From Deinococcus sp. QL22 (lineage in GTDB: Bacteria > Deinococcota > Deinococci > Deinococcales > Deinococcaceae), in the NCBI RefSeq assembly GCF_023370075.1, contig NZ_CP097149.1, positions 2,602,001 to 2,666,000 of the forward strand: DNA of 64,000 bases, in the 5' to 3' direction. Shown piece by piece: positions 48,532 to 58,420 of the stretch. A program made the translations under genes and the position numbers. A model generated the notes under the pieces. The model worked only from the letters and a program-made list of their open reading frames with translations. It had not been told where the DNA came from and made no database searches. The stretch's first letter is position 1. Each line of letters starts with the position of its first letter.

Positions 48532-49737
48532 ATGACGGCTCCAGATTCCCTCTCCCTGCCCTTTGCCCTGCCTGACGTGACGCCCCTAGACTCCGTGGAT
48601 TGGGCGGCCATTCCCAGCCCCGCCTTCGTGCTGGACGAATCGCGGCTGCGGCGCAACCTGACCCTGATTTCGCGGGTGCAGCAGGAAAGTGGCGCCCAGA
48701 TCATCGTGGCCTTCAAGGGTTTTTCCATGTGGAGCGCCTTCCCGATGCTGCGCGAGTATGGCATTACCGGAGCCACCGCCAGCAGCCTGAACGAGGCCCG
48801 TTTGGCATCCGAAGAAATGAAGGGCGAGGTACACGTCTACGCGCCCGCCTACAGCGACAGCGAATTCCCGCAGATTCTGGCGCTGGCCGATCATCTGGTG
48901 TTCAATTCTTTTTCGCAGTGGGAGCGCTTTAAGCCGCAGGTTCAGGCCGCCCGCGCCGCCGGACAGGTCGTGCATGTGGGCATCCGCGTAAATCACGAAT
49001 ACGGCGAAGTCGAAACTGACCTCTACAATCCGGCGGGCCCTTTTTCCCGCCTTGGTGTGACCCGCCGCGAGTTCCGCGAAGACCTGCTGGACGGCGTGGA
49101 CGGCCTGCACTTCCATAGCCTCTGCGAAAACGATTCCACCACGTTGGAGCGAACGCTACAAGCCTTTGAGGAAAAATTTGGCGAATTTCTGCCCCGTATG
49201 AAGTGGGTCAACTTTGGCGGCGGCCACCTGATGACCCGCGAAGGCTACGACATTCCCCGCCTGATCCGCGTGATTCGCAGCTTCCGCGAACGCTACGGCG
49301 TGCATGTGATCCTGGAACCCGGCAGCGCCTTTGGCTGGCAAACCGGCTGGCTGGTCAGCAGCGTGCTGGACGTGGTGCAGAACGTGAAACAGGCTGCCCT
49401 GCTCGATATTTCGGTCAGCGCCCACATGCCCGACGTACTGGAAATGCCTTACCGGCCCCGCATCTTGGGTGCAGGCGATCCGGGGGATTTTGGGCATGAG
49501 TACATCATCGGTGGCACGACCTGTCTGGCGGGCGACGTGATCGGTGAGTACGCCTTCCCGCAGGCTCTGAAGGTCGGTGACCGCGTGGTATTCGACGACA
49601 TGATTCATTATACAATGGTCAAAACCACCTTCTTCAACGGCGTCAAGCACCCCGATATCGGCATCCTGCACGAGGGTGGACGCTACGAAGTGGTCAAGAG
49701 CTTCGGCTACGAGGAGTTCAAGGCAAAACTGAGCTGA
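48532..49737 (+). CDS. nspC: carboxynorspermidine/carboxyspermidine decarboxylase
   Basis: PLP-dependent alanine-racemase-fold decarboxylase of 401 residues in the alternative (carboxyspermidine) polyamine route. IPSPAFVLDESRLRRNL starts the barrel; the PLP lysine is in IIVAFKGFSMW; other landmarks are GATASSLNEARLASEE, GLHFHSLCENDSTTLERTL, NFGGGHLMTREGYD, LEPGSAFGWQTGWLV, and C-terminal GGTTCLAGDVIGEYAF with DMIHYTMVKTTFFNGV. The partner carboxyspermidine dehydrogenase is not in the window. A strong terminator follows after about 100 bases. Confidence 0.95.
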   Translation: MTAPDSLSLPFALPDVTPLDSVDWAAIPSPAFVLDESRLRRNLTLISRVQQESGAQIIVAFKGFSMWSAFPMLREYGITGATASSLNEARLASEEMKGEVHVYAPAYSDSEFPQILALADHLVFNSFSQWERFKPQVQAARAAGQVVHVGIRVNHEYGEVETDLYNPAGPFSRLGVTRREFREDLLDGVDGLHFHSLCENDSTTLERTLQAFEEKFGEFLPRMKWVNFGGGHLMTREGYDIPRLIRVIRSFRERYGVHVILEPGSAFGWQTGWLVSSVLDVVQNVKQAALLDISVSAHMPDVLEMPYRPRILGAGDPGDFGHEYIIGGTTCLAGDVIGEYAFPQALKVGDRVVFDDMIHYTMVKTTFFNGVKHPDIGILHEGGRYEVVKSFGYEEFKAKLS

Positions 49738-49790
49738 AGCGGGAGCAGTTGGCAACTCGGGTCAAAAGCTTCTGACCTTCTTCATACCTT

Positions 49791-49810
49791 CAGACCCTAG
49801 ACCTTTAGAC
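49791..49810 (+). repeat. tail motif of the dispersed repeat family
   Basis: CAGACCCTAGACCTTTAGAC, related to CTTAGACCCTTAGAC at 6215 and to the copies at 30200 and 52216. It stands between the nspC stop and its terminator. Confidence 0.4.
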
Positions 49811-49838
49811 GCCCTGACCCAACAGGCCACCTACAGAA

Positions 49839-49876
49839 ACGCGCCCGACACCACTTCCGGTGCGGGCGCGTCTTCT
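49839..49876. terminator. strong hairpin after nspC
   Basis: ACGCGCCCG (49839-49847) pairs exactly with CGGGCGCGT (49863-49871); the loop holds a further CACC/GGTG pair; TCTTCT follows. It could also stop minus-strand transcription. The rest of 49738-50130 shows no gene. Confidence 0.75.
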
Positions 49877-50130
49877 GATCTCAACGCTTCTGATTTCAAC
49901 TCAAGGGGTGGGTGATTTGTCTGTGCTGAGGCGGGGTGTTCAGTCCGCGCCAGCGCCGTCATTCAGACCCGTTCCAGCAAAGGCAGCCACCGGAAAAACG
50001 GGAGAAAAAGGGCCGAGCAGGGGATATGGGAAATCAGTCCTGCCCGGTTCCGGGGGAGTGCGAGAGGAGGGAAACTTCTCAGGGTGGTCGGGCTAGAGGC
50101 CGAGATACACGGCCCCTAACCGGAAGCCAC

Positions 50131-51411
<1,281 letters not shown>

Positions 51412-51629
51412 CTGGAAACCTCCGGAAATAAGAAAGGGCGTTGATGGGGCGGAATGTTGGCCTTCTGGTGGGAGCAAGGTAGGGCGCGAACCTGATGAAG
51501 CACTGACCCCCAGACAACCCTAAACGGTGTACCAGTCACCTATGAACGTCACCCTAAGAACATTCGGCAGATGTGGTGAATAGATGAGTTGGGCCTGACT
51601 CAAACGTGACGGCATGCACATCTGCGGCA

Positions 51630-51659
51630 TTGAAGCTCAACATGATCTGCAGTTAGGCT
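51630..51659 (+). promoter_or_regulatory. promoter of gene at 51666
   Basis: -35 TTGAAG (51630-51635), 18-base spacer, -10 TAGGCT (51654-51659), then 6 bases to the ATG. The 254-base divergent gap from 51412 holds no gene. Confidence 0.6.
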
Positions 51660-51665
51660 GCTGAG

Positions 51666-52079
51666 ATGAACCCCTTCCGAACCTTGTTGGTTGTCAGTGC
51701 CGTTGGATTGGCCTTGACTGCGGTGCAGGCGCAGGCTTCGGCGACCCGCCCCGCCGATCCCTGGCCCAGCAGCGCCGTTTTGACGCGACTTTTTGTACTC
51801 CCCTCTGGCCGCGCCGATAGTGAGCGTCTGAGCCGGGAACTCCGCCTGACCCCCGCCCAAACCGCCGAACTCCGGCGCTTGGCGCGTGGTGAGGCGGCCG
51901 CAGCACAGGCGGGCCGTCAAGTCTTTGGGCGCGACGAGGCCACTGCCCTCAACGCCAAAATCGCCCGCCTGTCTGCCGAAAAAGACCGCAAAGTGCGCCT
52001 GAGTTTGGCGGGCAAGTACAGCAGCTTTCGGGGCTGGGTCAGAACGTGGTGGCGTGCAGAGGTCAGTGCGGCGCGGTAG
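51666..52079 (+). CDS. small secreted helical protein
   Basis: A 137-residue protein with signal peptide (MNPFRTLLVVSAVGLALTAVQAQA) and a charged helical body: SRELRLTPAQTAELRRLARGEAAAAQAG, NAKIARLSAEKDRKVRLSLAGKYSSFRGWV. The LTPAQxAxLrxL phrase recalls CpxP/Spy-type periplasmic stress proteins, but the family match is not certain. Basic overall. Stands alone between a divergent and a convergent gene. Confidence 0.65.
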   Translation: MNPFRTLLVVSAVGLALTAVQAQASATRPADPWPSSAVLTRLFVLPSGRADSERLSRELRLTPAQTAELRRLARGEAAAAQAGRQVFGRDEATALNAKIARLSAEKDRKVRLSLAGKYSSFRGWVRTWWRAEVSAAR

Positions 52080-52139
52080 GGAAAGAAGTCTGGGTCGAGT
52101 GCGTTGCCGAATGTCCCCGGTAACTGCTGAACCTTTGAG

Positions 52140-52230
52140 CTTTTAGCTCCTTACCCTTGACTGATACAGCTCCGCAGGAGAGGGGGAAGTTGAGAGGATT
52201 GACCTTGCGCCTTTCCTTAGACCCTTATAC
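52140..52230. repeat. dispersed intergenic repeat, copy D (partial)
   Basis: Between convergent gene ends. Holds the second module, GATACAGCTCCGCAGGAGAG (52165-52184), also found in copies B and E, and the tail motif CTTAGACCCTTATAC (52216-52230). Confidence 0.55.
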
Positions 52231-52248
52231 GCCTTCCTATCCAAACTC

Positions 52249-53022
52249 TTACCCCAGCCGCGTCGCAATCCAGAGGGCCAGTGGCGCGATCAGCAGTGCA
52301 GGAAGCATGCTGCCGACCCGCACGCGGCGATCTTCCCAGCCCAGCCCAGCCAGCATCAGATTCCACGAAATACCCGCGATCATCAGGCCGCCCGCTCCCG
52401 TAATCAGCAGTACATAGGCATTGGTCTTGAGAATCTCGGGACTGGCCCCGCCCAGTAGCCCGGCGGCAAATCCGCCCGCCGCCAAACTCAGGCCGCCCTG
52501 AAGCAGCAGCACCGTAATGGCCGAAAAGCCCACGCCGATGCCGTAAGCGCCCGCTAAAGCCACCGCCGCGATGCCGTCCAGCGTGCTTTTGAGGACATAG
52601 GTGGAATTGTCGCCCGTCAGACCGTTTTGCAGGCCCCCCACCACCGTCATCGGGCCAATACAGAACAGCAGGCTGGCCGCCACGAAGCCCTCGGTAAAGC
52701 GGCCACCCCCCTTAAAGCGCCGTTTGAGGGAGTCCCCCAGCCGGGCCAGGCCTTCTTCTATGCCCAGCGCCTCTCCGATCACTGCGCCCACCGCAAGGCT
52801 GACCAACGCCAGGATAACGCCTGGTACGGCTCCGCCACTGACCCGGTTCAGGCTGCCCGCCATGTCCAGCGCAATAAACAGGGTGACCAGACTCAGCGTT
52901 TGCAGCAGCGTGCGCTGGGTGCGTTCGGGCAGGCGGCCCCCCAACAGTAGCCCCAGCAGTGTGCCCACCAGCACTGCGCCCACGTTGATAAAAGTGCCGG
53001 ACAGTTGAGTAAAAAGAGACAT
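52249..53022 (-). CDS. DUF554-family membrane protein
   Basis: A 257-residue inner-membrane protein with about seven hydrophobic segments. The DUF554 pattern is clear: GTFINVGAVLVGTLLGLLLG at the start, GVILALVSLAVGAVIGEALGIEEGLARLGDSLKRRF, FVAASLLFCIGPMTVVGGLQNGLTGDNSTYVLKSTLDGIAAVALAGAYGIGVGFSAI, and NAYVLLITGAGGLMIAGISWNLM. No member has a proven function. TACAGT lies 8 bases before the ATG. Confidence 0.9.
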   Translation of the reverse strand: MSLFTQLSGTFINVGAVLVGTLLGLLLGGRLPERTQRTLLQTLSLVTLFIALDMAGSLNRVSGGAVPGVILALVSLAVGAVIGEALGIEEGLARLGDSLKRRFKGGGRFTEGFVAASLLFCIGPMTVVGGLQNGLTGDNSTYVLKSTLDGIAAVALAGAYGIGVGFSAITVLLLQGGLSLAAGGFAAGLLGGASPEILKTNAYVLLITGAGGLMIAGISWNLMLAGLGWEDRRVRVGSMLPALLIAPLALWIATRLG

Positions 53023-53030
53023 TCGGCTGC

Positions 53031-53036
53031 ACTGTA
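53031..53036 (-). promoter_or_regulatory. -10 box of DUF554 gene
   Basis: TACAGT on the minus strand, 8 bases before the ATG at 53022. Confidence 0.5.
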
Positions 53037-53168
53037 GAGCATTTGACCAGCAGGCGACCGGGCGCTTGCCGGGGCCCCGCGCACGTTGTCTATCTGCCTC
53101 CTTTTACCCCCATCAGGTAACCCCTTTAAATTCGCTGAACGTTGACGCTGCCCTGACTTGGGCTGTGG

Positions 53169-53371
53169 TAAAGTTCCCGCAAGTTGAAACGGATTCCTGT
53201 TCGTTGGCTTGGGCCTAAGCCCACTGCACCCTCAAAGGGTGGCGGTTGGGGCGCGGGCGGCGCGGCGGGCCTCTTAGGTGAGGCTGCCGACTCCGGTGAA
53301 GTAGGCGTGCAGGAATTCAAAATCATAAATTGTTGTGCGGGGCTGCCTTCTGGTGGCCCCGCCTGCTTTTT
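53169..53371 (+). ncRNA. candidate structured leader RNA upstream of HTH gene
   Basis: A TAAAGT hexamer (53169-53174; TTGACG at 53142 is 21 bases upstream, too far for a normal -35) is followed by a run of hairpins: TGGGC/GCCCA (53210-53223), CACCC/GGGTG (53227-53241), GCCTC/GAGGC (53269-53284), and finally a terminator-like stem with T run (53337-53371) that ends 11 bases before the start codon. This could be a regulated leader or a separate small RNA. No known riboswitch class recognised. Confidence 0.4.
53337..53371 (+). terminator. terminator-like hairpin in leader of HTH gene
   Basis: GCGGGGC (53337-53343) pairs exactly with GCCCCGC (53356-53362), then CTGC and TTTTT (53367-53371). GGAGG follows at once and the TTG start is at 53383. 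Confidence 0.6.
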
Positions 53372-53382
53372 GGAGGCGTACC

Positions 53383-53586
53383 TTGACTCTCTCTAACCAG
53401 TTCGAGAACCTGCCCAAGCTCCTGAAAATCAGTGAAGTGGCCGATTTTACGAGTACCCACGAGCGCACCGTGCGCCGCTGGATCCGGGACGGGCGATTGG
53501 TGGCGCTAGAGCATCCGAGCGGTTTGCGTGTATCGCGCCGCGCCCTGTGGCGGTTCCTGGGTCTGGATTTGGCGCTCAGCGCCTAG
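53383..53586 (+). CDS. small helix-turn-helix (excisionase/MerR-type) DNA-binding protein
   Basis: A 67-residue protein consisting almost wholly of one winged-helix/excisionase domain: LPKLLKISEVADFTSTHERTVRRWIRDGRLVALEHPSGLRVSRRALWRFLG. The pattern (HTH, then RxWIrdGrLxA, then R-V-rxxLxxFL) is that of HTH_17. TTG at 53383 is the start because GGAGG (53372-53376) stands 6 bases before it and no ATG or GTG begins before the domain. It is preceded by a hairpin with a T run, so its expression may be attenuated. No phage or integrase gene is near, so it is unlikely to be an excisionase in the strict sense. Confidence 0.78.
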   Translation: MTLSNQFENLPKLLKISEVADFTSTHERTVRRWIRDGRLVALEHPSGLRVSRRALWRFLGLDLALSA

Positions 53587-53690
53587 ATGATTCATTGGTG
53601 GAAGAGGCCTGGTGGACGTATAGTCTGCGCCTTAATCCACTACAAAAGCTTTTACAGACTCTCTTGAGGGACTGCGTCCGTCTGCGCGGC

Positions 53691-53696
53691 TATTCT
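53691..53696 (+). promoter_or_regulatory. -10 box of esterase gene
   Basis: TATTCT, 9 bases before the ATG at 53706. Confidence 0.45.
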
Positions 53697-53705
53697 GGCC
53701 CGGAG

Positions 53706-54503
53706 ATGTCTCCCATTCTGCTTCCCGAAGTGCTGCCCCTGCTGATTGGTACGGGTGGATTCGATCACGCCCTGATCTGGACGCCGCCTGACTTCCAACC
53801 ATCCGAGCGGTTACCTGTCGCTTACATGCTAGACGGTCAAAACGTGTTTCTGGCCGATGAGGATGTGTCGGAGCGGGGCTGGCCGGGGTCTTGGCGTGGG
53901 GTGCAAACCGCCTCCGCACTGGCTGAGCAGGGCAAGCGGTTGGTCTTGGTGGCCGTCCCACACGGCCCGAACCGGATTGCTGAATACACCCTACAGCCTG
54001 ACCCGGAACACGGCGGCGGAGAGGGTGCAGCGACGTTGGCCCGGATTATTGACCTCCTGAAGCCTCTGGTCGATTCGCGCTACGGGACTCGAACGGATGC
54101 GGCTGGCACGGCCTTGATCGGCAGCAGCTTGGGCGGATTGCTGGCGCTGTACAGCGGGCTAGGGCATCCGCAAACCTTCGGCTTTCTGGGTGTGCTGTCG
54201 CCCAGCATGTGGTGGTCAGACCGGGCGGTTCTGAAGGATGTGGCGGCAGCTTTCTTGCGCTCAGAGCAGCACTACGCCGTCAGCACGGGCGATCGGGAGG
54301 GCCAGACCGCAGAGGGCAGCGCCGCGCAGGTGGCCGAAACCCGCGCCCTGCACGCAGCTTTGTTGCAGGCGGGCGCACAGGCCACGATCAGCATTCTTCC
54401 CGGCAGAATTCATCATGAATCCACATGGGCCTCGCACCTGCTCGCCGTGCTGGACGCCTTCTGGACTCATGCCAATCCTCATGCTAATGGGGGAGAGGCG
54501 TGA
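53706..54503 (+). CDS. alpha/beta-hydrolase esterase (enterochelin-esterase/esterase D-like)
   Basis: A 265-residue cytosolic hydrolase. The nucleophile elbow is LIGSSLGGLLALYSGL (GxSxGG), the oxyanion side VAYMLDGQNVFLADE is typical of the family, the acid is likely in STGDREG and the His in GRIHHESTWASHL. SMWWSD after the sheet strand is also characteristic. Substrate not known; no siderophore genes are nearby. The start is set by the -10 box, since the longer frame overlaps the HTH gene. Its stop overlaps the GTG of the next gene (GTGA). Confidence 0.85.
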   Translation: MSPILLPEVLPLLIGTGGFDHALIWTPPDFQPSERLPVAYMLDGQNVFLADEDVSERGWPGSWRGVQTASALAEQGKRLVLVAVPHGPNRIAEYTLQPDPEHGGGEGAATLARIIDLLKPLVDSRYGTRTDAAGTALIGSSLGGLLALYSGLGHPQTFGFLGVLSPSMWWSDRAVLKDVAAAFLRSEQHYAVSTGDREGQTAEGSAAQVAETRALHAALLQAGAQATISILPGRIHHESTWASHLLAVLDAFWTHANPHANGGEA

Positions 54504-55187
54504 CACTTACCGCCTTGCAAGCTGCCGTGAATGCGGGCGATGACGTGGCGGCGTTGGCTGTTCTGGCTAACTTCCAGCCCGCATCTGCCGAAGCTCAAGC
54601 CTGCGCGGTGTTGGCCCTGCATTTGGGAAGGCCCAGCTTGGCAGCGCAGTGGGCCACCGATCCTCTGACCCGTGCGGCGGCGTTACTGCGCTTGGGCCAC
54701 ACCGAAGCCGCCCGCCAGACCCTTGCCCCGTTGCCCGACTCGCCGCGTGTGGCACTGCTTCTGGCCCGATTGCTGGCCCTAGAACATCAGGCCGATGCGG
54801 TGCCCCAAGCTGTGACACAGGCCACCTATGCCCGCGCTCTGGCCCGTGCCGAGGGCGATGCTGGAGCACTCACCGCCGCCGCTACGCTATTGGGAGAACT
54901 CCTGTTGCCCACCGATGCCCGCGCCGCCCTCCGCACTCTGGCCGAGGGTCTGAAGGTGGCAGAGATGGCAGGCGAGGCCGCCGACGCGCATTTGCTGGCG
55001 GTATTGGCGCACGTACAGGCCGCCGTAGGCGGAGCCGAAAAAGCGCGCCGCACCGCCGAAAAAGCCTTGGCCCGCGCTGCGCCGCGCAGTCCTGCCCGCG
55101 TGGTGGCGTTGCTGGCGTTGGGCCGTTCAGAGCAGGCCCATGCCGAAGCCTCCGCAGGCGAGTTGGACGGACGTTGGCTGACTCCGT

Positions 55188-56444
<1,257 letters not shown>

Positions 56445-56451
56445 GGGTGTC

Positions 56452-56457
56452 AGGGTA
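56452..56457 (-). promoter_or_regulatory. -10 box of P450 gene
   Basis: TACCCT on the minus strand, 7 bases before the ATG at 56444. Confidence 0.55.
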
Positions 56458-56472
56458 GCGGGTGCGGGGCGG

Positions 56473-56645
56473 TCTGAGGGTCAAGGGTATTGGGGCGGGT
56501 GCGCCGATGACCTGTCCCCTCTGCTCCGCAACTCTGCGAGTCCCGCAAGGGGAGAGGTCAACAGCTAGACCCATCTGCTGTTTGCTCATCACCCTTGGCT
56601 CGAAAAGCTCCGCAGGAGAAGGGGTAAATGAGCAACGAGATTGCC
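56473..56645. repeat. dispersed intergenic repeat, copy E
   Basis: Between two leftward genes. Contains GCTCCGCAACTCTGCGAGTCC (56524-56543), close to the core block of copies A and B; the second module AAAGCTCCGCAGGAGAAGGGG (56607-56627), as in B and D; GCAACGAGATTGCCC; and an inverted tail motif (TCTGAGGGTCAAGGGTAT at 56473). Confidence 0.6.
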
Positions 56646-56686
56646 CTTCCGCCTTCCCATTTTCCACAATCCAAACTCCACAACCC

Positions 56687-57436
56687 CTACAAAAACTGTT
56701 GTTCCTCAATGCGCGGGGGCTCATGCGCTTCCGGCATAGCGTCAGGTACGTCCGGCAGACCGGGTTCGATGGTCGGCAGCGGCGTTGTGGGCAGTGGTGG
56801 GCGCTCCAGAGGGGCCGATTCTTCGGGCAGGATATGGCGGGCCGAGAGTTCGCCAAACGACGACACGAGGGCGCGGTAGCCGCTGAGAAACTGGGCGTAT
56901 TCCTGCCGGGCACTCGCCAACCGCGCCGTCAGGTCGCTGTGGCGATCCGAGAAGATGCGCTCCAGGTCGGCCATTCGTTCGGCCTGCGCCCGCTCACGCT
57001 CCAGAATCAGCTGGTGCTGCTCCCTCTCCAGGTCGGCAAAGCGGCCCCGGAAGGCCAGTTCCAGCGCACTGATGCGGCTCTGGTGCGCGGCTTCCAGTTC
57101 GGTGTTGCGGGCCTGCGCGTCGTTGTGAATAGCGTCGCGGAACACGTTGGCCTGTGCCAGAATGACCTCGCTTTCACGGGCCGCCGTTTCGCGCAGGTCG
57201 TGGCCCATGCGTTCGGCAGCCACCAGCGTCCGGCGAATCTCGTCTTCCTGCTGCTTCATTTCCTCTATGCGGCGTTCCAGTTCCTGCGTGCGCTCCTGCA
57301 TGGCCTGACGCTCCTGCAACACGCCTTCCAATTCCTCGGCCACATCGGTCAAAAACTGGCGCACGCTGAGGCGGTCATAGCCGCCGAACTTGCCCGGAAA
57401 CTCACGGTGACGGATATCGAGTGGAGATAACTTCAT
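56687..57436 (-). CDS. divIVA: DivIVA-domain cell-division/polarity protein
   Basis: A 249-residue coiled-coil protein. The membrane-curvature-binding N-terminal domain is clear: [37 protein letters not shown], with the FxGYDxxEV-like core. A long coiled coil spans about 35-195 and a Pro-rich tail 205-249. DivIVA gathers at septa and poles and organises division or cell-wall growth; it is known in Deinococcus. The upstream yggS gene is on the same strand with a 55-base gap. The region before the ATG holds three ATGs in a 14-base repeat. Confidence 0.95.
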   Translation of the reverse strand: MKLSPLDIRHREFPGKFGGYDRLSVRQFLTDVAEELEGVLQERQAMQERTQELERRIEEMKQQEDEIRRTLVAAERMGHDLRETAARESEVILAQANVFRDAIHNDAQARNTELEAAHQSRISALELAFRGRFADLEREQHQLILERERAQAERMADLERIFSDRHSDLTARLASARQEYAQFLSGYRALVSSFGELSARHILPEESAPLERPPLPTTPLPTIEPGLPDVPDAMPEAHEPPRIEEQQFL

Positions 57437-57464
57437 AGGCGTAACCTCATTGGTGGAACCTCAT
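57424..57464 (-). repeat. 14-base triplicate repeat at divIVA start
   Basis: On the minus strand ATGAGGTTCCACCA, ATGAGGTTACGCCT and ATGAAGTTATCTCC follow one another, with ATGs at 57464, 57450 and 57436. Only the last is in the divIVA frame. Confidence 0.5.
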
Positions 57465-57491
57465 AGTACTGGCCTCATCGCAAGCACCTCG

Positions 57492-58130
57492 TCATAGAAA
57501 TAATTTCCTGCCGACCCTGACCAACGTGGCCCCGGCACGCACTGCCAACGGATAATCGCCGCTCATGCCCATGCTGAGTTCCGGCAGGCCCAGGTCATGG
57601 GCGCGGCGGGCGGTGTCCTCGAACAGGCGCAGGGTGGCCCCCTCGTCGGCATCGTCGGGGGCCATGACCATCAGCCCGCGTACCTTCAGTCCAGTCTGCA
57701 TCACCTGATGGTAAACGTCGGGCAATTGCTCTGGCCTGACACCGTGTTTTTGTTCCTCTCCATTATGAAGCTGTAAAAGCAGATCGGGAGCGCGGCCCCA
57801 GCCCTGCGCCGCCTGCGCGATAGCCTCGGCCTGCCAGACTTCCTCTATGCCGTGTACCAGCGTCACGGGTTTCAGGTACTTGATTTTGTTGCGCTGCAAC
57901 GTGCCTATAAAGTGCCACTCGGTATGCGGGTCGGTCAGTTGCGCCGCCTTATCCCGCAGTTCCTGGGCGCGGCCCTCTCCCAGCACGTGTTCGCCGTAGG
58001 CCAGTACCCGCTCCCGAATGGCCTCTATGGGCTGCCCTTTGGTGACAGCGACCAGGCGCACGCTGCCCGGTGACCGTCCGGCTTCGGCTTCCAGCGCCCG
58101 CAAATGGGCCAGCACCTCCGGAACGCTCAT
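57492..58130 (-). CDS. yggS: PLP homeostasis protein YggS/PLPBP
   Basis: Single-domain PLP-binding TIM-barrel protein of 212 residues that keeps cofactor balance; no enzyme reaction. PLP lysine K31 is in VAVTKGQP; other family phrases: [43 protein letters not shown], and C-terminal [27 protein letters not shown]. It commonly sits in division gene clusters next to divIVA/sepF, as here. No -10 box at the usual leaderless distance; a GATACT about 98 bases upstream is possible. Confidence 0.95.
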   Translation of the reverse strand: MSVPEVLAHLRALEAEAGRSPGSVRLVAVTKGQPIEAIRERVLAYGEHVLGEGRAQELRDKAAQLTDPHTEWHFIGTLQRNKIKYLKPVTLVHGIEEVWQAEAIAQAAQGWGRAPDLLLQLHNGEEQKHGVRPEQLPDVYHQVMQTGLKVRGLMVMAPDDADEGATLRLFEDTARRAHDLGLPELSMGMSGDYPLAVRAGATLVRVGRKLFL

Positions 58131-58330
58131 GCTGATCCCGGCAGGCTGACCCTCGTCTTCACTTGTTTCACACGCGTATTCTGGCCTGTTCGGGCCGCCT
58201 GCTCAAGTCCACGTCGTCACACCGGAAAGTATCCGCCCCAGTTCCTGATCTTCCCGTCAAGGAATCTTCACGCTTCTCAGCGCCGCAACCGGGAAGGTGT
58301 AGCTCAGTGCGTCGTCAGGCCTATGGCCCG

Positions 58331-58359
58331 TTGCAATGAATCTGTCCCTGATGCATACG
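58331..58359 (+). promoter_or_regulatory. candidate promoter of bamA
   Basis: TTGCAA (58331-58336), 17-base spacer, CATACG (58354-58359); leader of about 60 bases to the ATG at 58421, which has an AGGAG ribosome site. The rest of 58131-58330 shows no gene. Confidence 0.4.
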
Positions 58360-58420
58360 TTTAGAGGATTCTCATTGTACAGGGCGGACTCTAGCGGGCC
58401 TGTGCGACACTAGGAGAAGA

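Noticed and set aside
53547..53705. N-terminal extension of the esterase to 53547
   Set aside because: It overlaps the HTH gene, has no esterase homology and is bypassed by the -10 box at 53691.
58298..58340. tRNA-like stretch GGTGTAGCTCAGTG before bamA
   Set aside because: It resembles a tRNA D-arm, but no acceptor pairing, anticodon stem or TTCGA loop can be built from the following bases.
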